Assembly (NCBI GenBank): GCA_045644765.1
Contig: JAZRHM010000031.1
Coordinates: 1-15,297 of the forward strand
DNA: 15,297 nucleotides
Source of the DNA: JAFTYO01 sp045644765
Lineage (GTDB): Bacteria > Pseudomonadota > Alphaproteobacteria > RF32 > CAG-239
Direction: 5' to 3'
Made by a program: the position numbers and the translations under genes. The first letter of the stretch is position 1; each line of letters starts with the position of its first letter. Under the pieces are notes generated by a model. That model did not search any database and was not told the origin of the DNA. It saw only the letters and a program-made list of their open reading frames with translations. This document shows, piece after piece, positions 1-6,264 of the stretch.

Positions 1-177
1 AAAGTAAATAAAATCGGCAAGGTAGATACGATAGATAACGATACCTTAGGACGCATAGAATTTGGCGGAAAATATAGTATCGGCGATCATTGGTCTACAT
101 ACGGATGGGCTAATTATACCTTCGGTTCTGATTATAAAGCAACATCTCTCGGCTTAGGTGTTAATTACGCTTGGTAA
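1..177 (+). CDS. Autotransporter beta-barrel C-terminus (5'-truncated by window edge)
   Basis: The reading frame is open from base 1 and encodes 58 residues before TAA at 175-177. It has the alternating polar/aromatic pattern of outer-membrane beta-strands (IEFGGKYSIGDHWSTYGWANY) and ends in GLGVNYAW, with an aromatic last residue as in substrates of the Bam complex. This matches the last strands of a type V autotransporter translocator domain, which sits in the outer membrane and exports a passenger domain. The passenger and most of the barrel lie outside the window, so the cargo is unknown. The first terminator hairpin of the downstream repeat (191-218) is 13 bases past the stop and probably ends this transcript. 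Another outer-membrane barrel type is possible, but the autotransporter at the other end of the window makes this family likely. Confidence 0.7.
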   Translation, partial: KVNKIGKVDTIDNDTLGRIEFGGKYSIGDHWSTYGWANYTFGSDYKATSLGLGVNYAW

Positions 178-190
178 TTTCTAACCACAT

Positions 191-218
191 AAAAAGCCTC
201 CTTTGCATGAGGCTTTTT
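191..218. terminator. Intrinsic terminator, repeat unit 1
   Basis: The stem AAAAAGCCTC pairs with GAGGCTTTTT around an 8-base loop. It has A and T tracts on both sides, so it can act in both directions. It lies just after the autotransporter stop at 177. Confidence 0.8.
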
Positions 219-365
219 CTATTGAAAGGCGCATGGGGATTGAATTTCACTTCGCTTATCCGCACGGGCGCTCATCAGCTTTGCTGACCGGCATACTCCA
301 GTCTGCCTTTCGCTTGTAGTCGAACCCCTTACTCTGGGCTTCTCATCCAATGCTTCTAACCACAT

Positions 366-393
366 AAAAAGCCTCCTTTTCAGGAGGCTTTTT
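366..393. terminator. Intrinsic terminator, repeat unit 2
   Basis: A perfect 12-bp stem, AAAAAGCCTCCT / AGGAGGCTTTTT, surrounds the tetraloop TTTC. It is symmetric and probably bidirectional, and matches the hairpin at 540-567. Confidence 0.8.
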
Positions 394-539
394 CTATGGT
401 AGGCGCATGGGGATTGAATTTCGCTTTGCTTATCCGCACGGGCGCTCATCAGCTTTGCTGACCGGCATACTCCCGTCTGCCTTTCGCTTGTAGTCGAACC
501 CCTTACTCTGGGCTTCTCATCCAATGCTTCTAACCACAT

Positions 540-567
540 AAAAAGCCTCCTTTTCAGGAGGCTTTTT
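540..567. terminator. Intrinsic terminator of tRNA-Lys (repeat unit 3)
   Basis: The same perfect 12-bp stem with loop TTTC lies 4 bases beyond the encoded CCA of the minus-strand tRNA-Lys. It is the tRNA's own terminator and probably the ancestral copy of the three. Confidence 0.85.
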
Positions 568-570
568 CTA

Positions 571-646
571 TGGTAGGCGCATGGGGATTCGAACCCCAGA
601 CCCACTGATTAAGAGTCAGTTGCTCTACCAACTGAGCTATACACCC
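571..646 (-). tRNA. tRNA-Lys (anticodon CTT)
   Basis: Read on the minus strand, this is a 76-nt cloverleaf that includes an encoded CCA. The acceptor GGGTGTA pairs with TGCGCCT, using G-T wobbles. The D-arm is AGCTCAGTTGGTAGAGC. The anticodon stem ACTGA/TCAGT holds the loop CTCTTAA with anticodon CTT (codon AAG). The T-arm is GGGGTTCGAATCCCC. A terminator follows at once, and the preceding repeats contain interrupted copies of its 3' end, so this gene is the apparent target of whatever built them. Confidence 0.95.
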
Positions 647-665
647 ATAACCATAAGTCAAGGCG

Positions 666-694
666 ACTATAATATTATAATTTTTATTTTGCAA
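666..694 (-). promoter_or_regulatory. Probable sigma70-type promoter of tRNA-Lys
   Basis: On the minus strand, TTGCAA (694-689) and TATAGT (671-666) are 17 bases apart and sit about 20 bases before the tRNA 5' end. The GC-rich GTCGCC overlapping and following the -10 box resembles a stable-RNA discriminator. Confidence 0.55.
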
Positions 695-749
695 TATAAA
701 AATTATGTTTTGTTAAAAAAAATATCTTTTTATTGCATTTATAACAATC

Positions 750-777
750 TTGATTAAACTTTAAGCCGTATTATAAC
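750..777 (+). promoter_or_regulatory. Possible promoter of the AsmA-like gene
   Basis: TTGATT (750-755) and TATAAC (772-777) have 16-base spacing. Transcription would begin only about 10 bases before the ATG at 794, giving a very short leader that includes the AGAGGAAG ribosome binding site. The short leader makes this call uncertain. Confidence 0.4.
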
Positions 778-793
778 TATCAAAGAGGAAGAT

Positions 794-1633
794 ATGAGCA
801 AAATATTTAATAAATTCGTAATATGCGTAAAACAACTTAAACTTCGCTATAAATGTTTGATTTGTTTTGGTTTGCTGTTTGGTATAATATATATGAATTT
901 CCCTTCATTAGAAAATATTATCAAAAAAATTGTTCATGATTATGGATCAAAAGTTATAGGAACAGATGTTTCAATCAAAGGTGTTAATTTTAAACCTGCA
1001 TCAGGTTATGTTTCTATTAATGGGATAAAAATTGAGAATCCTAAACAATATAAAAGTAAGAACTTATTTTATCTTGATAAATTAGATATAAAGATAAACG
1101 TATCTTCCCTTATGGATGATTTGATAATTGTTGATTCTATTCAAGTTGATAATCCTAAAATTACCTATGAAATGCTTTCGTTAACAGAAAATAATATTTC
1201 GTATATTTTAAATAATATTAATAAAAATTCATCAGAAACAGCTTCTGTTCAAGAAAATCTGAACAAATCTGATGAAAATAAAAAACAATCAGCGAAAAAA
1301 GTAATTATCAAAAATTTGAATATAAATAACGGAACTATTAGTGTTATGACAGGAATAGGCGATTTGAAAAAAGAATTGTTATTACCGCTTCCTAAAATAG
1401 AAATGCATAATATCGGACAAGAAAAACAAGGTTCTTCAATTAAAGATACTATCAATTTGGTGATTAGCAAAATATTGAACTCGACAACAGAAACTATTGT
1501 TTCAAAAAATCTAAACGAGTTTAAGCAAGCAGCTAAAGAAGAATTTAAGAATTTAAGCTCCAACCTTAAAAATGAAGCCGGTTTAGCTAAAGATAAATTA
1601 AAAGACGGATTAAAAAAATTAATTCATTTCTAA
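794..1633 (+). CDS. AsmA-like, membrane-anchored periplasmic protein
   Basis: This 279-residue protein has one hydrophobic segment near the N-terminus (about residues 20-36) after a basic start, suggesting an inner-membrane anchor with the rest in the periplasm. Residues 54-130 follow the N-terminal pattern of AsmA-family proteins: a VIGTDVSIKGVNF strand, SGYVSINGIKIENPKQYKS, a strand with LDKLDIKINVSSLM, then IIVDSIQVDNPKITYE and a short helix with ISYILNNI. Large AsmA proteins (YhdP, TamB) are linked to lipid transport between membranes. This one is far shorter and ends in a charged, probably helical tail (residues 240-279, rich in Lys and Glu). The start is supported by AGAGGAAG just upstream. 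It is convergent with pepA and shares a terminator with it. Family membership is moderately sure; the function is not known. Confidence 0.6.
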   Translation: MSKIFNKFVICVKQLKLRYKCLICFGLLFGIIYMNFPSLENIIKKIVHDYGSKVIGTDVSIKGVNFKPASGYVSINGIKIENPKQYKSKNLFYLDKLDIKINVSSLMDDLIIVDSIQVDNPKITYEMLSLTENNISYILNNINKNSSETASVQENLNKSDENKKQSAKKVIIKNLNINNGTISVMTGIGDLKKELLLPLPKIEMHNIGQEKQGSSIKDTINLVISKILNSTTETIVSKNLNEFKQAAKEEFKNLSSNLKNEAGLAKDKLKDGLKKLIHF

Positions 1634-1642
1634 ATTTTCAAG

Positions 1643-1667
1643 AAAGCCCCGAATTATCGGGGCTTTT
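1643..1667. terminator. Bidirectional terminator between convergent genes
   Basis: The stem AAAGCCCCG / CGGGGCTTT surrounds a 6-base loop and has T-rich flanks on both strands. It is 9 bases after the stop at 1633 and 10 bases from the end of pepA, so it can serve both transcripts. Confidence 0.85.
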
Positions 1668-1677
1668 CAATATGATA

Positions 1678-3147
1678 TTAAAGATTCTTCATAATTTGAT
1701 TAAACAGTTTAACGCCAAAACCACTTGCTCCTTTCTGTGTTAAAAGTGTCGGTTTTTCAACTTTATCCATACCGGCAATATCAAGATGTGCCCATTTAAC
1801 ATCTTTTTTAATAAATCTTTGCAAGAAGCATCCGGCAGTAATGGAACCGGCATTTCTGCTTTCACTGATGTTTTTCATATCAGCGATAGAAGAGTTCATC
1901 ATCTTATTATATTCTTCCGTTAAAGGTAATTGCCAAACTTTTTCGTTTGATTCGTTTCCGGCCTTAATGATAGAATTAATAAAAATCTGATTGTTGCCCA
2001 TTACACCAGCCATTTGGTTGCCGAGAGCAACTAGAATTGCACCTGTTAATGTGGCAATGTTTATAACTTTTTTAACATTATATTCTTGTTGAATATACCA
2101 TAAACAATCTGCTAAAACCAAACGACCTTCAGCATCTGTGTTTAAAATTTCAACAGTTTGTCCGGACATCGATTTAACCACATCGCCGGGGCGGGTAGCT
2201 GTTCCTGAAGGCATATTTTCAACAAGGCCAACTACAGCTACGATATTTAACTTCATTTTTTGTAAAGCTAACGTTTTCATAGCCCCGACAACAGCAGCAG
2301 AACCGGCCATATCTTGTTTCATATCTGCCATACCTGATCCTGGTTTTAGAGATATACCACCACTGTCAAAAGTTACACCTTTGCCGACTAACCCTAAATC
2401 AAATTCTTTTTTATCAGGATTACCTATATATTTCATAACTACAATTCTTGGTTCATTGACTGATCCTTGCGCAACAGAAAGTGCTAAATTAAATTCTTTT
2501 TCTTTCATTGCTTTTTTATCTAAAACATCAACTTCAAGCCCAAGGTATTCAAGTCTCTTAATATCATCAGCCATAATAACGGGCGTCATATTATTTGCCG
2601 GTTCATTTATCAAATCTTTAGCGTAACGCACACCTGTGGCAAGAGCCGCATAATTTTTATACCCTTCTTTAGATATAATCTTATTTTTTGCTGCAAAAAC
2701 AACTGTTTCCAATTGTGGACAACTTTCAGATTTTTTTGTGGTAAAATATTTATCAAAACTATATGATGCCAATTCGACTCCCATTGCGATATTATATGCT
2801 ATATCATGTGTTTTTAATTTTACACCGGCGGGAGATTGTGCGTATATAACAACTTTATGATTTCGATTAAATAAACTATAAATTTTTCCACCCAGGAGCT
2901 GTAAATCATAAGGGGAAGGAATACGTTTAGTTGCAATTAAAACAAGATCATTTTCTGCTGTTTTGGCTGTTACTGTTTGAAGTTCTTTTGCTTTAAAATC
3001 TTCTCTTTTTGCAACTGACAACAAAAGATTATGTTCATCAACTGTAAAAAAACTCTTTAAACTTTTTTTATCCGGCTTACCAAAAACAAGACCAACTTTT
3101 ACAACGCCTTTTTTTTCTTTTTTATTGCTAAAAATTATTTCAACCAT
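1678..3147 (-). CDS. pepA: Leucyl aminopeptidase (M17 family)
   Basis: This 489-residue cytosolic metallopeptidase removes N-terminal amino acids from peptides and works as a hexamer with two metal ions per active site. The C-terminal catalytic domain has every key residue in the spacing of E. coli PepA: K256 and D261 (GKGVTFDSGG), K268, D279 (MKQDMAG), and D338, E340 and R342 in the family signature NTDAEGRL. The N-terminal domain (about residues 1-160) is the usual divergent macro-like fold. The frame is open for 40 more codons upstream, but the ATG at 3147 is chosen because AAGGAGG lies 6 bases before it and the upstream residues do not resemble the family. The gene is alone on the minus strand, divergent from the HNH gene and convergent with the AsmA-like gene. 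Confidence 0.95.
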   Translation of the reverse strand: MVEIIFSNKKEKKGVVKVGLVFGKPDKKSLKSFFTVDEHNLLLSVAKREDFKAKELQTVTAKTAENDLVLIATKRIPSPYDLQLLGGKIYSLFNRNHKVVIYAQSPAGVKLKTHDIAYNIAMGVELASYSFDKYFTTKKSESCPQLETVVFAAKNKIISKEGYKNYAALATGVRYAKDLINEPANNMTPVIMADDIKRLEYLGLEVDVLDKKAMKEKEFNLALSVAQGSVNEPRIVVMKYIGNPDKKEFDLGLVGKGVTFDSGGISLKPGSGMADMKQDMAGSAAVVGAMKTLALQKMKLNIVAVVGLVENMPSGTATRPGDVVKSMSGQTVEILNTDAEGRLVLADCLWYIQQEYNVKKVINIATLTGAILVALGNQMAGVMGNNQIFINSIIKAGNESNEKVWQLPLTEEYNKMMNSSIADMKNISESRNAGSITAGCFLQRFIKKDVKWAHLDIAGMDKVEKPTLLTQKGASGFGVKLFNQIMKNL

Positions 3148-3230
3148 TAAAAACCTCCTTAAAAATTGCATTATTTTTACATAGTAAGCATAATTTAATA
3201 ATAAAGTGCTAATTTTTGTGAAAATTTTAC

Positions 3231-3259
3231 TGGACAAATGCCTTTTTTTATCATATCTT
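3231..3259 (+). promoter_or_regulatory. Possible promoter of the HNH-SUKH-sua5 operon
   Basis: TGGACA (3231-3236) and TATCTT (3254-3259) are 17 bases apart in the 143-bp divergent gap. The start codon is at 3291 with AAGGA ahead of it. The -10 match is only moderate. Confidence 0.35.
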
Positions 3260-3290
3260 TTAGACAAATAGCAAAAAAGAAGGAATATAA

Positions 3291-4802
3291 ATGGCGGTAA
3301 AAGGCTCTAAATATGCGCGAAAACATAATATAGAGGAACCTGAAATAACTCATAATGAGTTTGAAGGAGAGCCTTTCTATGAAGTTATATCAAATGATGA
3401 CAATTTTTTAGAGATTTTTAATTCATTGTCTTTATCTGAGCAAATAAAAGCATATCAAGTGCTCAAAAACTTAGCAGAAACATATTCTGTAGGTTTACCA
3501 AAAGATGAAAAAAAATTGATAGCTAAATCTGAGTATAAATTAGAAACCATAAATTTATATACCGGTTTAACAATGGAGGAAATGCTCAGATATCCTTTAA
3601 GCTCTGATGAACGTCATGTTATAAGAATGGATTTTTATGGTTCTGTAGATTTGCGACCTTCACACCAGTTGAGCACTTTTTATAAAGATATGCTAAAGAA
3701 ACCTTTAAGTGAAAGATGTGACGCAAATGCTTATGAATTAGAAAAAGCTCCCATGTGGAAAATTTTTCGTCAGTTTGCAAATTTCAGAAAAATTGAACCA
3801 AACATAAAACAGTATTTATCGGATAATATGATAAATCCTGATATTTTAAAAATCATGAGTGTAAAAGATTTTTCAGATGTCATATTCAAAGCTTTTCAAA
3901 AGGATAATGAGTATAAAGTGTCATTCTCAAATAGAGATAGTGAGCGTAATGCTTTTGTAAAAAGTTTGGTAAATGAAAAAAGTGATGCTATTTTTGATAT
4001 TTTAGATCATCAAGGATACGATCACAGATACATAAATTCGCTTCTGAATGCAATGAAAACATATGGAATAACGGATACATATCATCTTGTTATTACAGAG
4101 ACTTACTTTACTGAAAAAACATTAAATGACCTAAGATCTGCCAAAATACCGGTTGATGATTTTAAAGTTGGAGATAAAATTCCTCAAACGTTGATGAATG
4201 ATTTATTTAAACAAGATAAAGGTCACTTAATTATAGCCAGAGATGAAAATATGGAAATTTTATCATCTGCTAATTTTCCTACATTTGAAGTTCATCACAA
4301 AATTGCCGTAAGTGAAAGCGGTAAGTTACCTTTATTGGCGCAAGTAAATTATAAAAACAATTTTGTATTGGTTGAAAGCAATATTCATCAGAAGGTATTG
4401 CATGGTTATGATCAATTGCTGGTACAAAAAGATAAGGAAGCATACCATTGTCGTATGGAATTTGTTGATGAATGTTTAAGTTTTATGGCAGGGTTTACTC
4501 CGGACACGCAGTTATCCGTAAATTGGACATATGATGCAGATTTATCAAGAAAAGCTGATGAAGATGCTAAATATATAGTATCTTATGAAGAATGTTTACG
4601 TGAATTAAACGAAAATCGAGATGAATATAATTTGGATAAACGCTCGGTTAAAGATTTTGACGCTAAAGATATTGCAAAATCAATTCGTGTTAAGTGCTCA
4701 ACCAAAAAGAAACCGACAAAGAAACCTTCAACTCATAAGGCGTTGAAATTGATAAAAAACTGTGGGTTTTCTATTTCAAAATCACCTAAAGGTAGAAGTT
4801 AA
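3291..4802 (+). CDS. HNH-endonuclease-like protein, putative toxin partner of the SUKH protein
   Basis: This 503-residue protein has no recognised N-terminal domain. Residues 331-375 carry an HNH/beta-beta-alpha-metal pattern like colicin DNases: a strand ending in EVHH (H335, H336), then VNYKNNFVLVESN (N356/N357), then a helix with H366 and H371 (IHQKVLH). A conserved His-His, a central Asn and C-terminal His residues are what a metal-dependent HNH nuclease needs. Residues 1-320 look mostly helical, with no signal peptide, membrane segment or known trafficking module. The C-terminus (468-500) is strongly basic. The start has AAGGA upstream. The SUKH gene begins 2 bases after this stop. SUKH proteins are known immunity partners of HNH-type toxins, so a toxin-immunity or toxin-antitoxin role is inferred. 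A housekeeping nuclease is the alternative. Confidence 0.6.
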   Translation: MAVKGSKYARKHNIEEPEITHNEFEGEPFYEVISNDDNFLEIFNSLSLSEQIKAYQVLKNLAETYSVGLPKDEKKLIAKSEYKLETINLYTGLTMEEMLRYPLSSDERHVIRMDFYGSVDLRPSHQLSTFYKDMLKKPLSERCDANAYELEKAPMWKIFRQFANFRKIEPNIKQYLSDNMINPDILKIMSVKDFSDVIFKAFQKDNEYKVSFSNRDSERNAFVKSLVNEKSDAIFDILDHQGYDHRYINSLLNAMKTYGITDTYHLVITETYFTEKTLNDLRSAKIPVDDFKVGDKIPQTLMNDLFKQDKGHLIIARDENMEILSSANFPTFEVHHKIAVSESGKLPLLAQVNYKNNFVLVESNIHQKVLHGYDQLLVQKDKEAYHCRMEFVDECLSFMAGFTPDTQLSVNWTYDADLSRKADEDAKYIVSYEECLRELNENRDEYNLDKRSVKDFDAKDIAKSIRVKCSTKKKPTKKPSTHKALKLIKNCGFSISKSPKGRS

Positions 4803-4804
4803 AA

Positions 4805-5215
4805 ATGATTGAATTGATAAATTATATTAAAAAAAGTAATTTTTATCATAAAGAAAAGCCTTTACAAGTTACTGATATTATTAAAACCCAAAGGGAACTT
4901 GTAAGGCAGGGATGTCCTTTTTTACCTACAGCATTTATTGAGTTTCTGAAATATTTTAACGGCATAAGAGCTTCTGATAGTGCTATTTTAGGAATAGCTC
5001 CTCTAGATGATAAAAGCTTAAATATTGTCGATTTTAATGTCCGATTAAATGCTTCTAAAGATGTTGCAATTTTAGGTTATGATGATGAAGTGTTTTTGAT
5101 ATATGACGGAACAGAAGATAAATATAAGCTTATTGACAAACATGATATGGTTGTGATAGATCATTTTTTGAACGATGAGTTAGCTTATGCTATTAACAGT
5201 ATTTTACATTTATAG
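4805..5215 (+). CDS. SUKH (SMI1/KNR4) superfamily protein, putative immunity protein
   Basis: This 136-residue cytosolic protein has the usual length for a single SUKH domain. The family pattern is visible: an N-terminal helix, then LP at 40-41, FIEFLKYFNG (44-53), the strand ILGI (61-64), then VAILGYDDEVFLIYD (87-101) and YKLID (107-111), closing with a helix at 122-136. Many bacterial SUKH proteins neutralise nuclease toxins encoded just upstream. Here the upstream neighbour carries an HNH motif and ends 2 bases before this ATG, so co-translation is likely. No strong ribosome binding site is seen, which fits coupling to the upstream gene. Sua5 starts 3 bases after the stop. The family call is fairly secure; the immunity role is inferred from context. 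Confidence 0.65.
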   Translation: MIELINYIKKSNFYHKEKPLQVTDIIKTQRELVRQGCPFLPTAFIEFLKYFNGIRASDSAILGIAPLDDKSLNIVDFNVRLNASKDVAILGYDDEVFLIYDGTEDKYKLIDKHDMVVIDHFLNDELAYAINSILHL

Positions 5216-5218
5216 ACA

Positions 5219-6160
5219 ATGAGTAATATTTATAAAAATAATCCTGATAACATCAGAAAAGCCGCACAAATAATTTTGAATGGTGGTTTGGTTGCTTTTC
5301 CGACAGAAACGGTTTATGGACTTGGTGCAAATGTATATAATGCTAAAGCTGTAGCTTCTATTTTTGAGGCAAAAGGCAGACCTTCTTTTAACCCGCTTAT
5401 TTCTCATATAGCAGAAATTGATTTTTTGAAAGAATATGCATTAACTGATGAAAGAGTTTTTGCTTTAGCAAAAAAGTTTTGGCCTGGACCTCTTACTTTT
5501 GTTTTACCTAGAATTGATGATAATCCGGCTCTTGATTTAGCTTGTGCCGGATTAAAAACGGTTACGGTTAGAATGCCTGATCATAAAATTGCTTTAGATT
5601 TAATTAAAACAAGCGGCGTTCCGATTGTTGCTCCATCTGCCAATAAATCTCAAACCATTAGTCCTACAACAGCTCAACATGTATTTGAAAGTTTAGGTGA
5701 TAAAGTAGATATGATTTTAGACGGCAGTCAATGTAAAGTTGGTGTAGAATCTACTATTGTTGATTTAACTGGAAAAGATGTTGTAATGTTGAGAGCAGGG
5801 GGGGTATCAAAAGAAAATATAGAAGAATTTTTAAATCAAAATGTGATACTTTCTAATGGAAACCCAGATTTACCGTCATCTCCCGGACAAATGCTTAAAC
5901 ATTATGCACCTAAACACGAATTAAGAATAAATGCCGCATCAAAAGAAAATGATGAGTTTTTGATTGGTTTCGGAGATGTTGAAGCTGATATAAATTTGAG
6001 CCCTAATGCTGATTTATATGAAGCTGCTGCTAATTTGTTTTCATATATGAGAATTGCAGATAAACAAAATCAATACGCCAAAATAGCTATATCTCCAATA
6101 CCAGAATATGGTATCGGCATGGCTATAAATGACAGAATTAAAAGAGCTTCATATAAATAA
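5219..6160 (+). CDS. sua5: L-threonylcarbamoyladenylate synthase (Sua5 type)
   Basis: Makes threonylcarbamoyl-AMP from threonine, bicarbonate and ATP, the first step of the t6A37 modification of tRNAs reading ANN codons. The 313-residue length marks the long Sua5 form rather than short TsaC. The YrdC domain (about 10-205) has PTETVYGLG (28-36), the KGR motif (K52, R54), NPL (58-60), APSAN (138-142) and GVESTIVDL (175-183). The linker motif SPGQMLKHYAP (221-231) leads into the smaller Sua5 domain, which ends with the typical GIGMAINDRIKRA (298-310). It is the third gene of a tight operon, starting 3 bases after the SUKH stop with no clear Shine-Dalgarno site, so translation may be coupled. A housekeeping gene last in line behind a putative toxin-immunity pair is unusual. 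Confidence 0.95.
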   Translation: MSNIYKNNPDNIRKAAQIILNGGLVAFPTETVYGLGANVYNAKAVASIFEAKGRPSFNPLISHIAEIDFLKEYALTDERVFALAKKFWPGPLTFVLPRIDDNPALDLACAGLKTVTVRMPDHKIALDLIKTSGVPIVAPSANKSQTISPTTAQHVFESLGDKVDMILDGSQCKVGVESTIVDLTGKDVVMLRAGGVSKENIEEFLNQNVILSNGNPDLPSSPGQMLKHYAPKHELRINAASKENDEFLIGFGDVEADINLSPNADLYEAAANLFSYMRIADKQNQYAKIAISPIPEYGIGMAINDRIKRASYK

Positions 6161-6201
6161 TAAACATAACATTGTTTATGTGGATATGCCACAATAATAA
6201 C

Positions 6202-6228
6202 TTGTTATAATTAATGATATTTTATAAT
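6202..6228 (+). promoter_or_regulatory. Possible promoter of the membrane protein-yejEF operon
   Basis: TTGTTA (6202-6207) and a perfect TATAAT (6223-6228) are 15 bases apart, in the 104-bp gap after sua5 and 36 bases before the ATG at 6265. Spacing is short of the ideal 17. A weak 7-bp AT hairpin (6160-6179) precedes it but lacks a terminator's T tract. Confidence 0.45.
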
Positions 6229-6264
6229 ACTACCATATGATGTAAATAAAATAGGAAAAAGTAT

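Larger units (their letters stand above)
179..590. repeat. Tandem 174-175 bp repeat carrying terminator and tRNA-Lys 3'-end copies
   Basis: Units start at TAACCACAT at 182, 357 and 531, giving periods of 175 and 174 bp. The first two are complete and nearly identical; the third is partial and merges into the real tRNA-Lys gene. Each holds a strong hairpin terminator (191-218, 366-393, 540-567) followed by a copy of the tRNA-Lys 3' end (GGCGCATGGGGATT). In the two full units the T-arm copy is split: GGGGATT (409-415 in unit 2) is parted from CGAACCCC (495-502) by about 79 bp of GC-richer DNA, whereas the intact tRNA reads GGGGATTCGAACCCC. No gene is supported in this stretch. It could come from serial integration at the tRNA 3' end or from tandem duplication of a single insertion. 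Confidence 0.85.

Noticed and set aside
182..590. A CRISPR array as explanation of the repeats
   Set aside because: The unit is 174 bp with near-identical content throughout, there are no variable spacers, and the sequence is explained by a tRNA end plus a terminator.
219..605. A 128-residue minus-strand reading frame with an internal repeat of 58 residues
   Set aside because: It stays open only because the DNA repeat is 174 bp, a multiple of three. It starts inside the real tRNA-Lys, runs through terminators and has no ribosome binding site.
2138..2626. A 162-residue + strand frame inside pepA
   Set aside because: It is antisense to the catalytic core of a confident gene and has no domain or ribosome binding site.
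3148..3267. A 40-residue N-terminal extension of PepA
   Set aside because: The added residues do not resemble the family, and the strong AAGGAGG site fixes the start at 3147.
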